Source: Chitinophaga polysaccharea (lineage in GTDB: Bacteria > Bacteroidota > Bacteroidia > Chitinophagales > Chitinophagaceae). From it: a DNA stretch of 64,000 nt. The DNA lies in contig NZ_VIWO01000005.1 in NCBI RefSeq assembly GCF_007829335.1, positions 372,001 through 436,000 of the forward strand, given 5' to 3'. Under the pieces are notes generated by a model. That model had not been told where the DNA came from. It worked only from the letters and a program-made list of their open reading frames with translations, and did not search any database. Positions 54,412-63,800 of this stretch are shown piece after piece. The position numbers and the translations under genes were made by a program. How positions within the stretch are numbered: the first letter of the stretch is position 1; each line of letters begins with the position of its first letter.

Positions 54412-55713
54412 CTATTCAAACCGCAGCAGCTTCCTCAGTTGGTAAAAGAATCGTTCTATCAACCGCAGGTCCTGCGTTACGATGTCGGCATTACCTTTTA
54501 ATTCTTTATCAAATGGTAGGGTTTTATGGAAAGAAGTCTGTAGGCCGCGGGGCAGTATTACATTCACGTAATAATTACCGTCTTTATCGGGGCTGCTGGC
54601 AATATTCTTCACCCTTCCTTCCACGATACCAAATTCCTGGTAGGGATAGTTATCCAGCTTCAGGAGTACCTTCTGCCCTTCCTTCACCTTACCGGAATTG
54701 GTGGTGGGCACCAGCAGGCGGCCAATGAGCATATCTTTATCGTCTGGCATCACCGACAGCAGGATATCGCCGGCTTTCACGAACTGGTGCTTCCCCAGGA
54801 ACTGCTGAAAGCTAACCACACCGGGCACCGCAGCCATTACCAGGTAATTTTGCTCCCAGGCATTGAGCGATTTTCTCATTTGCTCAAAGAGTTGCCCGGT
54901 TTGTGCGGTTAAATTGATTTTATCTTTTTCCGCATTGATGCTGGCGCCGCTCCTGGTTTTCTCAATTCCCAGTATTCCTTCCTGTAGCTGGGAGATGGAA
55001 ATATTAATGCTTTCCAGGTTCTGGCCGGCCTGTAGAAATTTTATTTTCTCCTGGTTCATTTCCGCAGCAGAAACTACTCTTTCTTTGAAGAGCTCCTGGT
55101 AGCGCTCAAATTCTTTTTTAGACAATTCGTACTTCGTTTGCTCCAGGCTTTTTTGCTCCTGCAACGTACGGATCCTATTGCGCGATTCCGCCAGGCTTCT
55201 TTCTGCTGCCGCATAATCAGGGGAATAAGGCTGCAGCCGGGTATAGAGTTGCTCGTCGGTCAATGCCTTGGCAAAGGCATTATAATCTGCCTGGATTTCA
55301 CCCAGCTTATACCCTGCCACTTCGCTGAGCGGGAAATGCACCAGCGCGCCATTGCCCAGGGAATCCACGATTTGCCGTAAGCGGATTACATCACGGTAAT
55401 CGGCGGTCGACTGCAACACCATCAGCAGTTGGCCCCGGGAAACAGCCTGGTGGTCGTCTACAAATATTTCCTCTACCCGGGTATTCGTCCGGGCTTCCAG
55501 CTTTTCCGGCGGGTTCCGGGAGGAGATGATCACCGTGGAAGGCACAAACTCCGGGTACTTGATGATACAGCTCATCCCTACTATGAGTAGCAGGATGGTT
55601 AGTATCAGGGTATTGCCCCAGCGAACCATCCAGTTTGGCGGCTGCGAAAGGATATCCTGCACGCCTTCCGAATGCAGCTGGATGGTGTCTAATATCTCTT
55701 TTTTAGTTTCCAA
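54412..55713 (-). CDS. HlyD-type membrane fusion protein of the peptide exporter
   Basis: 433 residues. One N-terminal membrane helix (LILTILLLIVGMSCIIKYPE), then a biotinyl-lipoyl-like segment (NTRVEEIFVDDHQAVSRGQL), a long coiled coil (about residues 150-280, with ELSKKEFERYQELFKERVVS) and a beta-barrel region (VPTTNSGKVKEGQKVLLKLD). It bridges the inner-membrane exporter to an outer-membrane channel. Its start overlaps the end of the C39 ABC exporter gene by 11 bases, so they are translationally coupled. Confidence 0.9.
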   Translation of the reverse strand: METKKEILDTIQLHSEGVQDILSQPPNWMVRWGNTLILTILLLIVGMSCIIKYPEFVPSTVIISSRNPPEKLEARTNTRVEEIFVDDHQAVSRGQLLMVLQSTADYRDVIRLRQIVDSLGNGALVHFPLSEVAGYKLGEIQADYNAFAKALTDEQLYTRLQPYSPDYAAAERSLAESRNRIRTLQEQKSLEQTKYELSKKEFERYQELFKERVVSAAEMNQEKIKFLQAGQNLESINISISQLQEGILGIEKTRSGASINAEKDKINLTAQTGQLFEQMRKSLNAWEQNYLVMAAVPGVVSFQQFLGKHQFVKAGDILLSVMPDDKDMLIGRLLVPTTNSGKVKEGQKVLLKLDNYPYQEFGIVEGRVKNIASSPDKDGNYYVNVILPRGLQTSFHKTLPFDKELKGNADIVTQDLRLIERFFYQLRKLLRFE

Positions 55714-57910
55714 GTTCCAATTGATTTTTTACCAGCCTGTAATATTCTTTGCGAAGCGCTACCAGTTCGTCGTGACTCCCTTCCTCCACTACCTTTCCTT
55801 TATCCAATACAATGATCTTATCAGCGTGCTTTACGGTAGACAAGCGGTGGGCAATGATCACAGCCGTTTTTCCTTTCAGGAATTGTTCCAGGTTACCCAT
55901 GATGGCTCTCTCGGTATTGGCATCCAAAGCGCTGGTGGCCTCGTCGAAAAATATATACTCCGGCGATTTGTAAACTGCCCGCGCTATAAAGAGCCGTTGT
56001 TTTTGGCCACCGCTGATGCCGATGCCCTCATTACCAATTTTGGAATTGTAATTCAAGGGCAGGCTCTCCACGAAGTCCCGGATGCAAGCCACATCCACTG
56101 CTTTCTTCAGCTGCTGCCGGTTGATATCATCTATGCCTATGGCAATATTCCGGGCAATGGTATCATTGAATACATATCCTTCCTGCATCACTACCCCGCA
56201 CTGATCCCGCCAATACCGGGGCGAAACATGCTGCAGTGGCATGTTCCCTATTTTAATTTCTCCCTCACCAGGTTCGTAAAATTTCATCAGCAATTTCAGC
56301 AGCGTAGTTTTACCACTACCGCTGGCTCCCACAATAGCGGTGGTTTTGCGGTAAGGAATGGTTAAACTCAGCTGCTCAAATACCGGCGTCCCTGCTCCCA
56401 CGTACCGGAACGACACGTTATGCAGGGCAATGTCCTGTTCCGGGATCTCTGCTGCGGTGGGTATATCTGCACGTTCTTCATCTGCTTTATCATGGATTTC
56501 TCCCAGCCTTTCCAGCGATATTTTGGCATCCTGCGTTTGCTTTACAAAGTCCATCAATTGCACCAGCGGGCCATTCAATTGCCCGATGATATACTGCACG
56601 GCCAGCATCATTCCCAGCGTAAGCTGGCCATCGAGCACCAGCTTGGCTGCCAGGAAGCTCACAAAGATGTCTTTCATCTGGTTGATAAAATTGCCGCCCA
56701 CTGTTTGCCATTGCTCCAGCGACAAAGCCTTCACATGAATTTTAAACAGTTTTACCTGCATAAACTCCCACCCCCAGCGCATCTGTTTTTCGGCATTGTG
56801 CATTTTGATTTCCTGCATACCATTCACCAGTTCAATCACTTTACTCTGCTCCTGCGCTACCTGCGAAAAACGTTTATAGTCCAGCTCCTTTCTCTTCTTC
56901 AGGAAGAAAGAGATCCATCCCACCGATAAACCCGCGCCAAACAAGTAGATCAGGAATAACCGGTAGTCATACAACAACAGCACTACGCTGAATATAACCA
57001 GGTTAAACAGCGAAAAAAGCGTATTCAGGGAGGAGTTGGTGAGCAGTTGCTCTATCCGCTGGTGATCATTGATCCGCTGCATAATATCGCCAGTCATGCG
57101 CGTATCAAAATAGCTGATCGGCAACTTCATAAGTTTGATGAAGAAGTCGGATACGATGGAGATATTAATGCGGCTGGAAAGATGCAATAAAATCCAGCTG
57201 CGCACCACTTCTATTCCCATTCTGCCGACGAACAGCATCACCTGTGCCAGCAATACCAGGTAGATAAAGTTCAGATCGTGGTTCTGGATACCAATATCTA
57301 CAATACTCTGGGTCAGAAAAGGGAAAATAAGCGACAGGAGGCTGCCGGCCAACAAGCCGATGATCAGTTGCGTAATCAGTTTTTTGTACCGGAAAAAATA
57401 AGTGAACAGGAAAGAGAAGTCTTTCCTGCTTCGCGGCGCCGCCGCTTCCGTTTCGTAAAAAACAGGTGTCGGCTCCATCACCAAGGCAATTCCTTCCTCA
57501 TCCTGCTCCCGCTTACCCTTTCCCATCCAACCGTCGATAAACTCCTGCCGGGTATATTTTATCAATCCATAAGCCGGATCAGACACATGTATGGTGGTGT
57601 GCCCTCCCGATTTGGTGATCTTGTATACGACAACGAAATGTTGTTGTCCCCAGTGACAAATACAGGGAAGCGGTACATCTTCCACCAGGGTATTGAAATC
57701 TATCTTTACCGCCAGCGTCTTAAATCCCAGTCTCTCTGCAGCAGTGGAAAGTCCCAACAGGGAGCTTCCCTCCCGCGTAGTTTCCGCGAGCGCCCGGACA
57801 TCCGCGATATCTGTCAGTTTGCCGTGATGCTTACTGATGATCTTTATACAGGTAGGACCACAATCCTTTCCATCTGGCTGCCTGTAAAAAGGGAATGCTT
57901 TCAGCTTCAT
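55703..57910 (-). CDS. Peptidase-containing ABC transporter (C39, PCAT type)
   Basis: 735 residues. The N-terminal C39 peptidase domain has catalytic Cys17 (GKDCGPTCIKIISKHHG) and His in WGQQHFVVVY. It is followed by a six-helix membrane domain and an ABC ATPase with Walker A GASGSGKTTLLK, signature ISGGQKQR and Walker B YIFFDEATSAL. Enzymes of this kind cleave the leader after a Gly-Gly site and export the peptide. The precursors in this cluster have exactly such GG sites. It starts two bases after the stop of the SPASM gene. Confidence 0.95.
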   Translation of the reverse strand: MKLKAFPFYRQPDGKDCGPTCIKIISKHHGKLTDIADVRALAETTREGSSLLGLSTAAERLGFKTLAVKIDFNTLVEDVPLPCICHWGQQHFVVVYKITKSGGHTTIHVSDPAYGLIKYTRQEFIDGWMGKGKREQDEEGIALVMEPTPVFYETEAAAPRSRKDFSFLFTYFFRYKKLITQLIIGLLAGSLLSLIFPFLTQSIVDIGIQNHDLNFIYLVLLAQVMLFVGRMGIEVVRSWILLHLSSRINISIVSDFFIKLMKLPISYFDTRMTGDIMQRINDHQRIEQLLTNSSLNTLFSLFNLVIFSVVLLLYDYRLFLIYLFGAGLSVGWISFFLKKRKELDYKRFSQVAQEQSKVIELVNGMQEIKMHNAEKQMRWGWEFMQVKLFKIHVKALSLEQWQTVGGNFINQMKDIFVSFLAAKLVLDGQLTLGMMLAVQYIIGQLNGPLVQLMDFVKQTQDAKISLERLGEIHDKADEERADIPTAAEIPEQDIALHNVSFRYVGAGTPVFEQLSLTIPYRKTTAIVGASGSGKTTLLKLLMKFYEPGEGEIKIGNMPLQHVSPRYWRDQCGVVMQEGYVFNDTIARNIAIGIDDINRQQLKKAVDVACIRDFVESLPLNYNSKIGNEGIGISGGQKQRLFIARAVYKSPEYIFFDEATSALDANTERAIMGNLEQFLKGKTAVIIAHRLSTVKHADKIIVLDKGKVVEEGSHDELVALRKEYYRLVKNQLELGN

Positions 57911-57911
57911 A

Positions 57912-58982
57912 TTATTTTATTATCTCTTCCAGGCCGTAAGCAGCGATGGCAGTTTGTTTCAACGGATGCTCCGTCCAGTCGTCCCAGGTATTCGTATAGG
58001 GGTTGTACCCACATTTCAGCGGCTTAGAATACCTATCCTGGGGATTTTCTATATAGGCACGGCAATCGGTACATACATGCCTGAATTCACAGTCTTTACA
58101 AACGGCTATCTCGTCTTTGCGAATATTTGCATACTGGTGAAAAGCGGGGTTGTCTAACACTTCCTGTAAGGAAGTATCCCCTACATGCCCAAAATTCTCA
58201 CGCATAGACGGGCAATTCCGTATATAACCATGTTGATCAACGCTTAGCTTCCTGTTCAGGCAGGTATTATGGTGCTGGCTTTCGGTAAACAGTTCCATAT
58301 TGGCGGTAAAGTAGCCGGTACGGATCTCTCCACAAGCCAGGCAGGAGTTAATACTACTACTGAAACAGGCAACTGATACAGAGCCATCAAATACTTTCTC
58401 TACTTTGTTCACCGGCGCGGTATGCAGCAGCAGCGACTTCACCCTGGGATATTGCTTTACCAGCCTATCCCATACCGGCAGTGTCACGGCTTCATCATAC
58501 GGCAGCACCAGTTTGATGTATTTTAAGGTGGTACCATTAAACACTTCCAGCAAAGCTCTGATGTTATCCAGCGTAGCAGGTTGGTAATACCTGATCTCCA
58601 ATCCCTGTATATGCAGGTCGAACAGCTCCCGGAAAAAATTGCCGGTATAGTCGATACCGTTATTGTATTCAATAATGACATTCGTGATATCGGAATACCG
58701 GTCCCAGCTGAGGTCCAGCGGGATTAGTTCGGTCAACAGCCGGTTATCGATAAATCCCAGTTCCTTGCTGATCACGTAGTCGATATAGCCGGTGATTGCC
58801 TCCCGGTTGTCCTCCCCGTAGTGCGCGATGCATTCATCGATGGAGCCTTGTTGCAGGAAGGTGAGCACTTCTGCAGTATCATTAGGGAGATGGTAAAATT
58901 TACGCAACTGCAAATCGCAGAGCAGCGACATATTAGCTCCTTTTACCAGCTGGCAGTTTGCATACAGGTTTAAATATTCCAT
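57912..58982 (-). CDS. SPASM-domain peptide maturase of the grasp-with-spasm type
   Basis: 356 residues. It lacks the radical-SAM CxxxCxxC motif. The C-terminal third has the SPASM-like cysteines: NTCLNRKLSVDQHGYIRNCP, then CKDCEFRHVCTDCRAYIENP, and a final LKCGYNPYTNTWDDW. The body is built of beta-alpha repeats (GLEIRYYQPATLDNIRALLE). This is the GwsS architecture, always found with a GwsG ATP-grasp ligase. It may hold Fe-S clusters and help recognise or modify the precursor. The unrecognised 59-residue gene lies 13 bases upstream. Confidence 0.87.
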   Translation of the reverse strand: MEYLNLYANCQLVKGANMSLLCDLQLRKFYHLPNDTAEVLTFLQQGSIDECIAHYGEDNREAITGYIDYVISKELGFIDNRLLTELIPLDLSWDRYSDITNVIIEYNNGIDYTGNFFRELFDLHIQGLEIRYYQPATLDNIRALLEVFNGTTLKYIKLVLPYDEAVTLPVWDRLVKQYPRVKSLLLHTAPVNKVEKVFDGSVSVACFSSSINSCLACGEIRTGYFTANMELFTESQHHNTCLNRKLSVDQHGYIRNCPSMRENFGHVGDTSLQEVLDNPAFHQYANIRKDEIAVCKDCEFRHVCTDCRAYIENPQDRYSKPLKCGYNPYTNTWDDWTEHPLKQTAIAAYGLEEIIK

Positions 58983-58995
58983 GGTCAGTGTAGGA

Positions 58996-59175
58996 TCAAA
59001 ATTTGGAAATCACTTTATAAAAACTAAATAACTCGAAACCATCCGCATTTATTTTTGGGGCTTTCTCAAATTTAAGAATAGGCCCGGCCGGCTGTGGGCG
59101 GCTTTTATCGAGGAAATACAGCGACAAGGGCAATCCTTTTTTATCTTTAAGGTTACTGGTGAATTTCTTCTTCAT
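58996..59175 (-). CDS. 59-residue protein of unknown function within the RiPP operon
   Basis: This open frame is shorter than 60 codons and is easily missed. It begins with ATG at 59175 inside the end of the GwsG-like gene (23-base overlap) and stops 13 bases before the SPASM gene, so it is positioned as a translationally coupled operon gene. The protein is basic and begins MKKKFTSNLKDKK. It has a PLSLYFLDKS strand, a Pro-rich RPQPAGP and ends in FELFSFYKVISKF. There is no GG site, so it is not a precursor. It may be an accessory or leader-binding protein. Unrecognised family. Confidence 0.65.
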   Translation of the reverse strand: MKKKFTSNLKDKKGLPLSLYFLDKSRPQPAGPILKFEKAPKINADGFELFSFYKVISKF

Positions 59176-60127
59176 GCATGATATTTTTATGGAGCGCCTG
59201 GGCTAACTTCTTCTCCAGGAAATAATTACAGGGATAAGACACCATGCCGAACTGTCCTGCGGGGTTGATCTCCAGGAAGTAGTAGTTACCCTGCATATCT
59301 ACCATGAGGTCGATAGAACCCGTACGGAAACCTAATGATTGCATCAGTTGGTGCAACTGCTGCTCCAGCTCCGCGGGCAATTGATAAGGCACTGTTCTGT
59401 TGGGGCGTTGGGTATCATAATCCCTGAAATCTTCTTTTGTACGTTGATTGTTTTGGGAGAAGATCGCCATAGAATAACAGGTTCCTTCCAGGTACACGGT
59501 GCGGATTTCAAATTTCTTATTAATTTTTTCCTGTACCAGGGAGGGAAAAAATTGTTCAGGTACAGCCTGTAGGTTGGCGGGGCTGATCGTTTTTGTCAGC
59601 ATTTTATATTGGCCGCCGCTCGCATCTTCCAGGAAAATGCATTCACTCAGTGGTTTTACAATCAATTCGGGGTGGGTATCCAACAACTGGATGATCATTG
59701 CTTTGGTAGTGACTACCTCTGTGAATGGCGTTTTAATCCCGTATTTACGGGCGAGGGCCAGCACGTGCAGTTTATTGAGGTTATCTTCCGAGAGGGGATC
59801 ATTCAACCACTTTGGCCGGTCGATGGTATGAAAAAGATAAGCGTGCAGCCCGTTGAATTCATCTACCAGGAAGCGTTTGATGGTGTATTGCGTTTGAAAA
59901 TCTGGCTGTTTGAAACTATATTTCACCGGGAAGCTGTTGATCTTTCTCCGGTACCAAACCGTTGCTATGCTGGCGTTATCCGGCAAATCGGCCAGGCTTT
60001 GAAAGTGGAAAAAATCCTCTCCATTCACCCGCAGATGAGGTATCCGCAAATGGTTCATCCATTGACAGACAGCGTCTGTAGCCCCTTCCAGGTGCGACTG
60101 ACTTAATATGAGGATCTGTTGTGACAT
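59153..60127 (-). CDS. ATP-grasp peptide maturase of the grasp-with-spasm type
   Basis: 324 residues from the ATG at 60127 (MSQQILILSQSHLEGATDAV). The longer open frame upstream would run through the hairpin and precursor. ATP-grasp features are LIVKPLSE (ATP-binding Lys), LVQEKINKKFEIRTVYLEG, and the metal-binding end GSIDLMVDMQGNYYFLEINP with AGQFGMVSYPCNYFLEKKL. This matches GwsG/microviridin-type ligases, which form ester or amide links between side chains of a precursor peptide. It lies in the RiPP operon and its 3' end overlaps the 59-residue gene. Confidence 0.9.
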   Translation of the reverse strand: MSQQILILSQSHLEGATDAVCQWMNHLRIPHLRVNGEDFFHFQSLADLPDNASIATVWYRRKINSFPVKYSFKQPDFQTQYTIKRFLVDEFNGLHAYLFHTIDRPKWLNDPLSEDNLNKLHVLALARKYGIKTPFTEVVTTKAMIIQLLDTHPELIVKPLSECIFLEDASGGQYKMLTKTISPANLQAVPEQFFPSLVQEKINKKFEIRTVYLEGTCYSMAIFSQNNQRTKEDFRDYDTQRPNRTVPYQLPAELEQQLHQLMQSLGFRTGSIDLMVDMQGNYYFLEINPAGQFGMVSYPCNYFLEKKLAQALHKNIMHEEEIHQ

Positions 60128-60148
60128 AAAAATATGGTGTTGATGAGT

Positions 60149-60177
60149 AAGGACTGCCGGCATCACCGGCAGTCCTT
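60149..60177 (-). promoter_or_regulatory. 12-bp hairpin between precursor and ligase genes
   Basis: AAGGACTGCCGG (60149-60160) and its exact inverse (60166-60177) flank a 5-base loop. There is no T-run on the minus strand, so it may act as a partial terminator or a 3' stabiliser, giving more precursor than enzyme message. Confidence 0.7.
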
Positions 60178-60215
60178 TAATTTCCGTCCAGTGTAATAAC
60201 GGAAGAAGGTATTTG

Positions 60216-60401
60216 CTATTTATCACGTTTGTGATCGCACAGATAAACGTCTGGTCCTGAATAGTGGGTAGGTGAGTGAACGGTAGTACCAGCTGATTCA
60301 CCGCTGTCCTCCAGTGATTCTTCCATTAAAAAAGCTCTACCACCTTTGATGGTTTCCAGGGATTCTACTTTCTTTGCATTCAGTTTTTGCAACTTGTCCA
60401 T
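60216..60401 (-). CDS. RiPP precursor peptide 2, GG-leader
   Basis: 61 residues. The leader pattern KLxKLxxKKV...ETxKGG is shared with the other precursor and both leaders are 21 residues long. The core (40 residues) has SLEDSGESAGTTVHSP, then HYSGPDVYLCDHKRDK, giving Thr/Ser donors and Asp/Glu acceptors for an ATP-grasp ligase. It also has one Cys, absent in precursor 1. It lies just upstream of the hairpin and the ligase gene. The GG site fits the C39 exporter. Confidence 0.9.
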   Translation of the reverse strand: MDKLQKLNAKKVESLETIKGGRAFLMEESLEDSGESAGTTVHSPTHYSGPDVYLCDHKRDK

Positions 60402-60450
60402 TTTTTTAAAATTTTAAAGGGTGTACGGTTTGGGTTACAGTTTGGGGTAA

Positions 60451-60630
60451 TTACTTCTTGGGATCTTCGCGGGTGTCGGTTACATAGTGCTGACCGTTCC
60501 AGGAAGGAGAATTTTCTGTAGTTTTTTCTCCACCGTCGTCGAGAAATTGTTCCAACTGCATTAATCTGCCGCCTTTTACAGTTTCTGGGGCAGTTACCTT
60601 TTTGGTAGTGAGTTTTTCTAACTTTTTCAT
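60451..60630 (-). CDS. RiPP precursor peptide 1, GG-leader
   Basis: 59 residues, too short to appear in a 60-codon scan. It starts MKKLEKLTTKKV and has the GG site at residues 20-21. The 38-residue core has FLDDGGEKTTENSPSW, then HYVTDTREDPKK. Aligned with precursor 2 it keeps a D-x-G-E spacing, a TT pair, SP and a C-terminal Y-x-x-D-x-x-x-D-x-K-type end, although the cores differ otherwise. It is the first gene of the operon, 49 bases upstream of precursor 2. Confidence 0.88.
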   Translation of the reverse strand: MKKLEKLTTKKVTAPETVKGGRLMQLEQFLDDGGEKTTENSPSWNGQHYVTDTREDPKK

Positions 60631-60883
60631 GTGATTAAATTTTTATAACCTGTCGTAAAAGTAGGCAGGTGCTACGACTCTGTGAAGGTTAACACATATT
60701 TGGCTGAGGGTAAACCTATATTTGGGTTGCTTGGGGGAATATTTGCAATGCCGGGGTTAACAAACTTGTATAAAGTACTATATACCAATTAGCTACCGTC
60801 TCCACCAAACCATATATGGATAGGACCCCATATTACCTATGGCGTTGAAGGGCATGGCGTTGGAAGTGGTGATGAGGAGCGCT

Positions 60884-63800
60884 TTACGGCCTTGACGTGG
60901 CAGTTTGCACCTGGAAATCTTCCATTAACCCATAATCATACAAATCATAGTCATTTCCCGGCGGCTGCACTTTGATGTTGTACCATTTTCCGGGGTCCAC
61001 TAAACCTGGTACCGGTTTATTATAAAAGGGCCCCAACAGGTTTTTGAGGCTGCCAATCACGGTTACTTCCACCGTATTATTCCCCTCTTTTACGAACGGT
61101 CCTATTTCCAGGCGATTGGGTTCGGCGATAATAGTGCCGGCCAACCGGCCATTTACTTTTACCGCAGCCACCGTACCTTTCCATTGCCCCAGCGTAATGG
61201 CGTAGGATACGCCCCGTATAGCCGTAAACGTTTTAGTGTAAGTTACTTCCTGTCCATATAACGGCAGGCCCTGGCTGCGCCAGGAACCCAGTTGTAATGG
61301 CTGCGGCGCCACGATGGTCCATCCTTGTGCAGCCGCTTCCAGGTTAAAATCTCCCAAAATATAAACCGGCTCAATCTCCGCATATACCCGCATCGGTGAT
61401 ACTGTTATGGCTAATTCATTATCCCCGGCTTTTATATACTGACCAATCCTGTATACACCAAAAGAACGATCCAGCCACCACTGCCCGGGCTCCTGCCGGA
61501 TTGTAACGCCGTTAATTTTCACCTGCTGCCAAAGCTCCGGATGTTCTATCACCGCGCTGAAGCCCTGGTAATGTACGCCAGCCTGTATTTTAAAATGATA
61601 GGTAGCCGTATAGCCGGTACCGGTAGCAAACGTATCACGCCGCACAATGGCATCCCTGTATTGGGTACGGTTGTTCCAGGGATTACCTACCCCATCTGTA
61701 AAACCGAAGTGTTTAAATGCCATATTGGACGCCATTCCTACATGCAGTTGGTTATAACCGGAGTCTGGCTGATGTAATTGCAGGTCACAAAAGTCTATGG
61801 TGAGCGTGTTGCTGGTGAGCCGGCTCACTGTGGTAGAGGAAGCGCTTACGGTAGTCCATTGCGCAGGCGCCCTCTCTTTTTCATAACCGGGTATTTTTTT
61901 ATCCGCCACAAACAGCATCATGCTTCCTGCAGGTGGGATGTTGAAGGCGATGCTAACCCCCTCTGGCTGCGGCGTATAGTCGTAATGGTGAATACTCCCT
62001 TTATACAGGTCCAGCGCCAGCACATCTTTGCCGGGCATATTGATGTTGCCCGCAGCGGCTCCCGTCATGCTGGCGTTGGTTAACAACAGCAGCTCACCAT
62101 CCGCCAGCCGGCGGCGCTGATGATAAATGTTGCCGCCAATTGTGTCGCCGTGTAATGCTGCGATGCTAAAGCCATTGTTGTGCAATTGATGCAGTAATAC
62201 AGACCGACTCACCTCATTTACCGTTTGGCGAATGGCATTCAACTCTTTGTTCGGGGCTCCATCTATCAATTGTACCTGCTCAAAATGTACCACCCTGCCA
62301 CCAGCGGCGATATATTTTTGCAGCAAGCGAAACGTAGTACCGTCCATATTTTCCATTCCCGGTGGGATGACCACATATTGGTAGGCCCGCCGGCCAATTA
62401 CAAAGTGTTTTCCTTCCACTCTTCCCTGGTCTTTGATAATGTTTTCTGAGCCCAGATCATACTCCAGGTACGCCCGTTGCATCATGGTCACAAAATCATT
62501 AAAGGCCTTCGTGATATCGAAGAATCGCTTATTTTCTCCATTCCTGGCATAGTACATCCAGGCGGAGGTGGTAGGCTCCAGTACCAGGATGTCGTTGTAC
62601 TGTTGCCCTTTAGACAACAGGTAAGACAAGCGCGTATAATAATGATTCATTTCGTTGTAATACGGCCACCATGGTTCATGGTAAGAGAAACTCGGTGGGT
62701 AGTCATATTTACGTGCACCCGTTAACGTAGAAAATGATAAATGTTGATTTAAAAAATTTACCCCCAACACAAATTCCCAGTCGGCCAGGCGTTTCATATC
62801 TTTAAAGGTCAGCTCCCAGCCTCCGCCGCCATACGTTTCCGACAGGGTACGGGTTTTACCCAATTGATTGGCTACGCTTCCCAATTCACGCACTGCGCGG
62901 ATATTCCCAAATTGTACCGGTTTGTCTTCGTTGTATTGGTTGAAGAGCATGTCGATACCCGGCATTTGCTGCCAGGCATACATGGCCATGTTATCCGGTC
63001 CGTGATAGGGACTGGGCCAGCCATGTTCCCAATAATGCCCGGTGCCGGTCAACTGGTGCGCAGCCATGTACTGATAGGTAGGCTTAGCCCACCGGTCGAT
63101 GAACAGCGTTAGCAGTACCTGGTAATAGTTGTGCCGTACCCGTTTCCAGTCGCCCACCTCTTTAAACAGCGATGGCAAGTGCAAACGGAGGTCATAGCCC
63201 CAGGTATGGGAAAAACGATCGAATAAATCGGGTGTCCAGCGCACTGAATGTTGCCCTTCGTTGATAATAGTGGGCTCATCGGAAAAAACGCCTTTCACCG
63301 TTTTCCCAAATTCACGACCCACCACTTTCTCATAGGGTTTATAAGTAACATCTATAAATTTATCGGTAACGCCCTTTGCCATTAAGTCTACATAAGACAC
63401 GCCGATAGGGCCTGCTACAGAGCCACGGTTGGATTTCTGGTAATTCACTTTCCGGAATAACAGGTAATGTCCCTGCTTGCCCGATTCATCTGCAACATGG
63501 CTGGTGATATCCTTATAGGCACCATCCTGTTCTTTCAGGCACAGGAAAAAGGGTGATAAATCAGCGGGTAACTGCGTTGCTTCTTCCATATACAACATCT
63601 GCCCCTGGTTATAGGCCTCTGGCATTTGATCGGCTACTAATCCGCCGGCAAAACCAGTTGGATAGGAGTTTTCATCGTATATCCAGATATTGAGCCCCAG
63701 CTTTTTTGCCTGCTGTACGGAGTAGTCGAACAAGTCGAACCACTCTTTTGACAGGTACTCCGTGATCAATCCCGGCCGCGCATGAATGATCACACCGCCG

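Noticed and set aside
60793..60898. Short minus-strand frame after the large glycoside hydrolase (contains KALLITTSNAMPF)
   Set aside because: It faintly recalls a flavodoxin-fold oxidoreductase end, but it overlaps the hydrolase stop, has no start and no supporting domain. Chance cannot be excluded.
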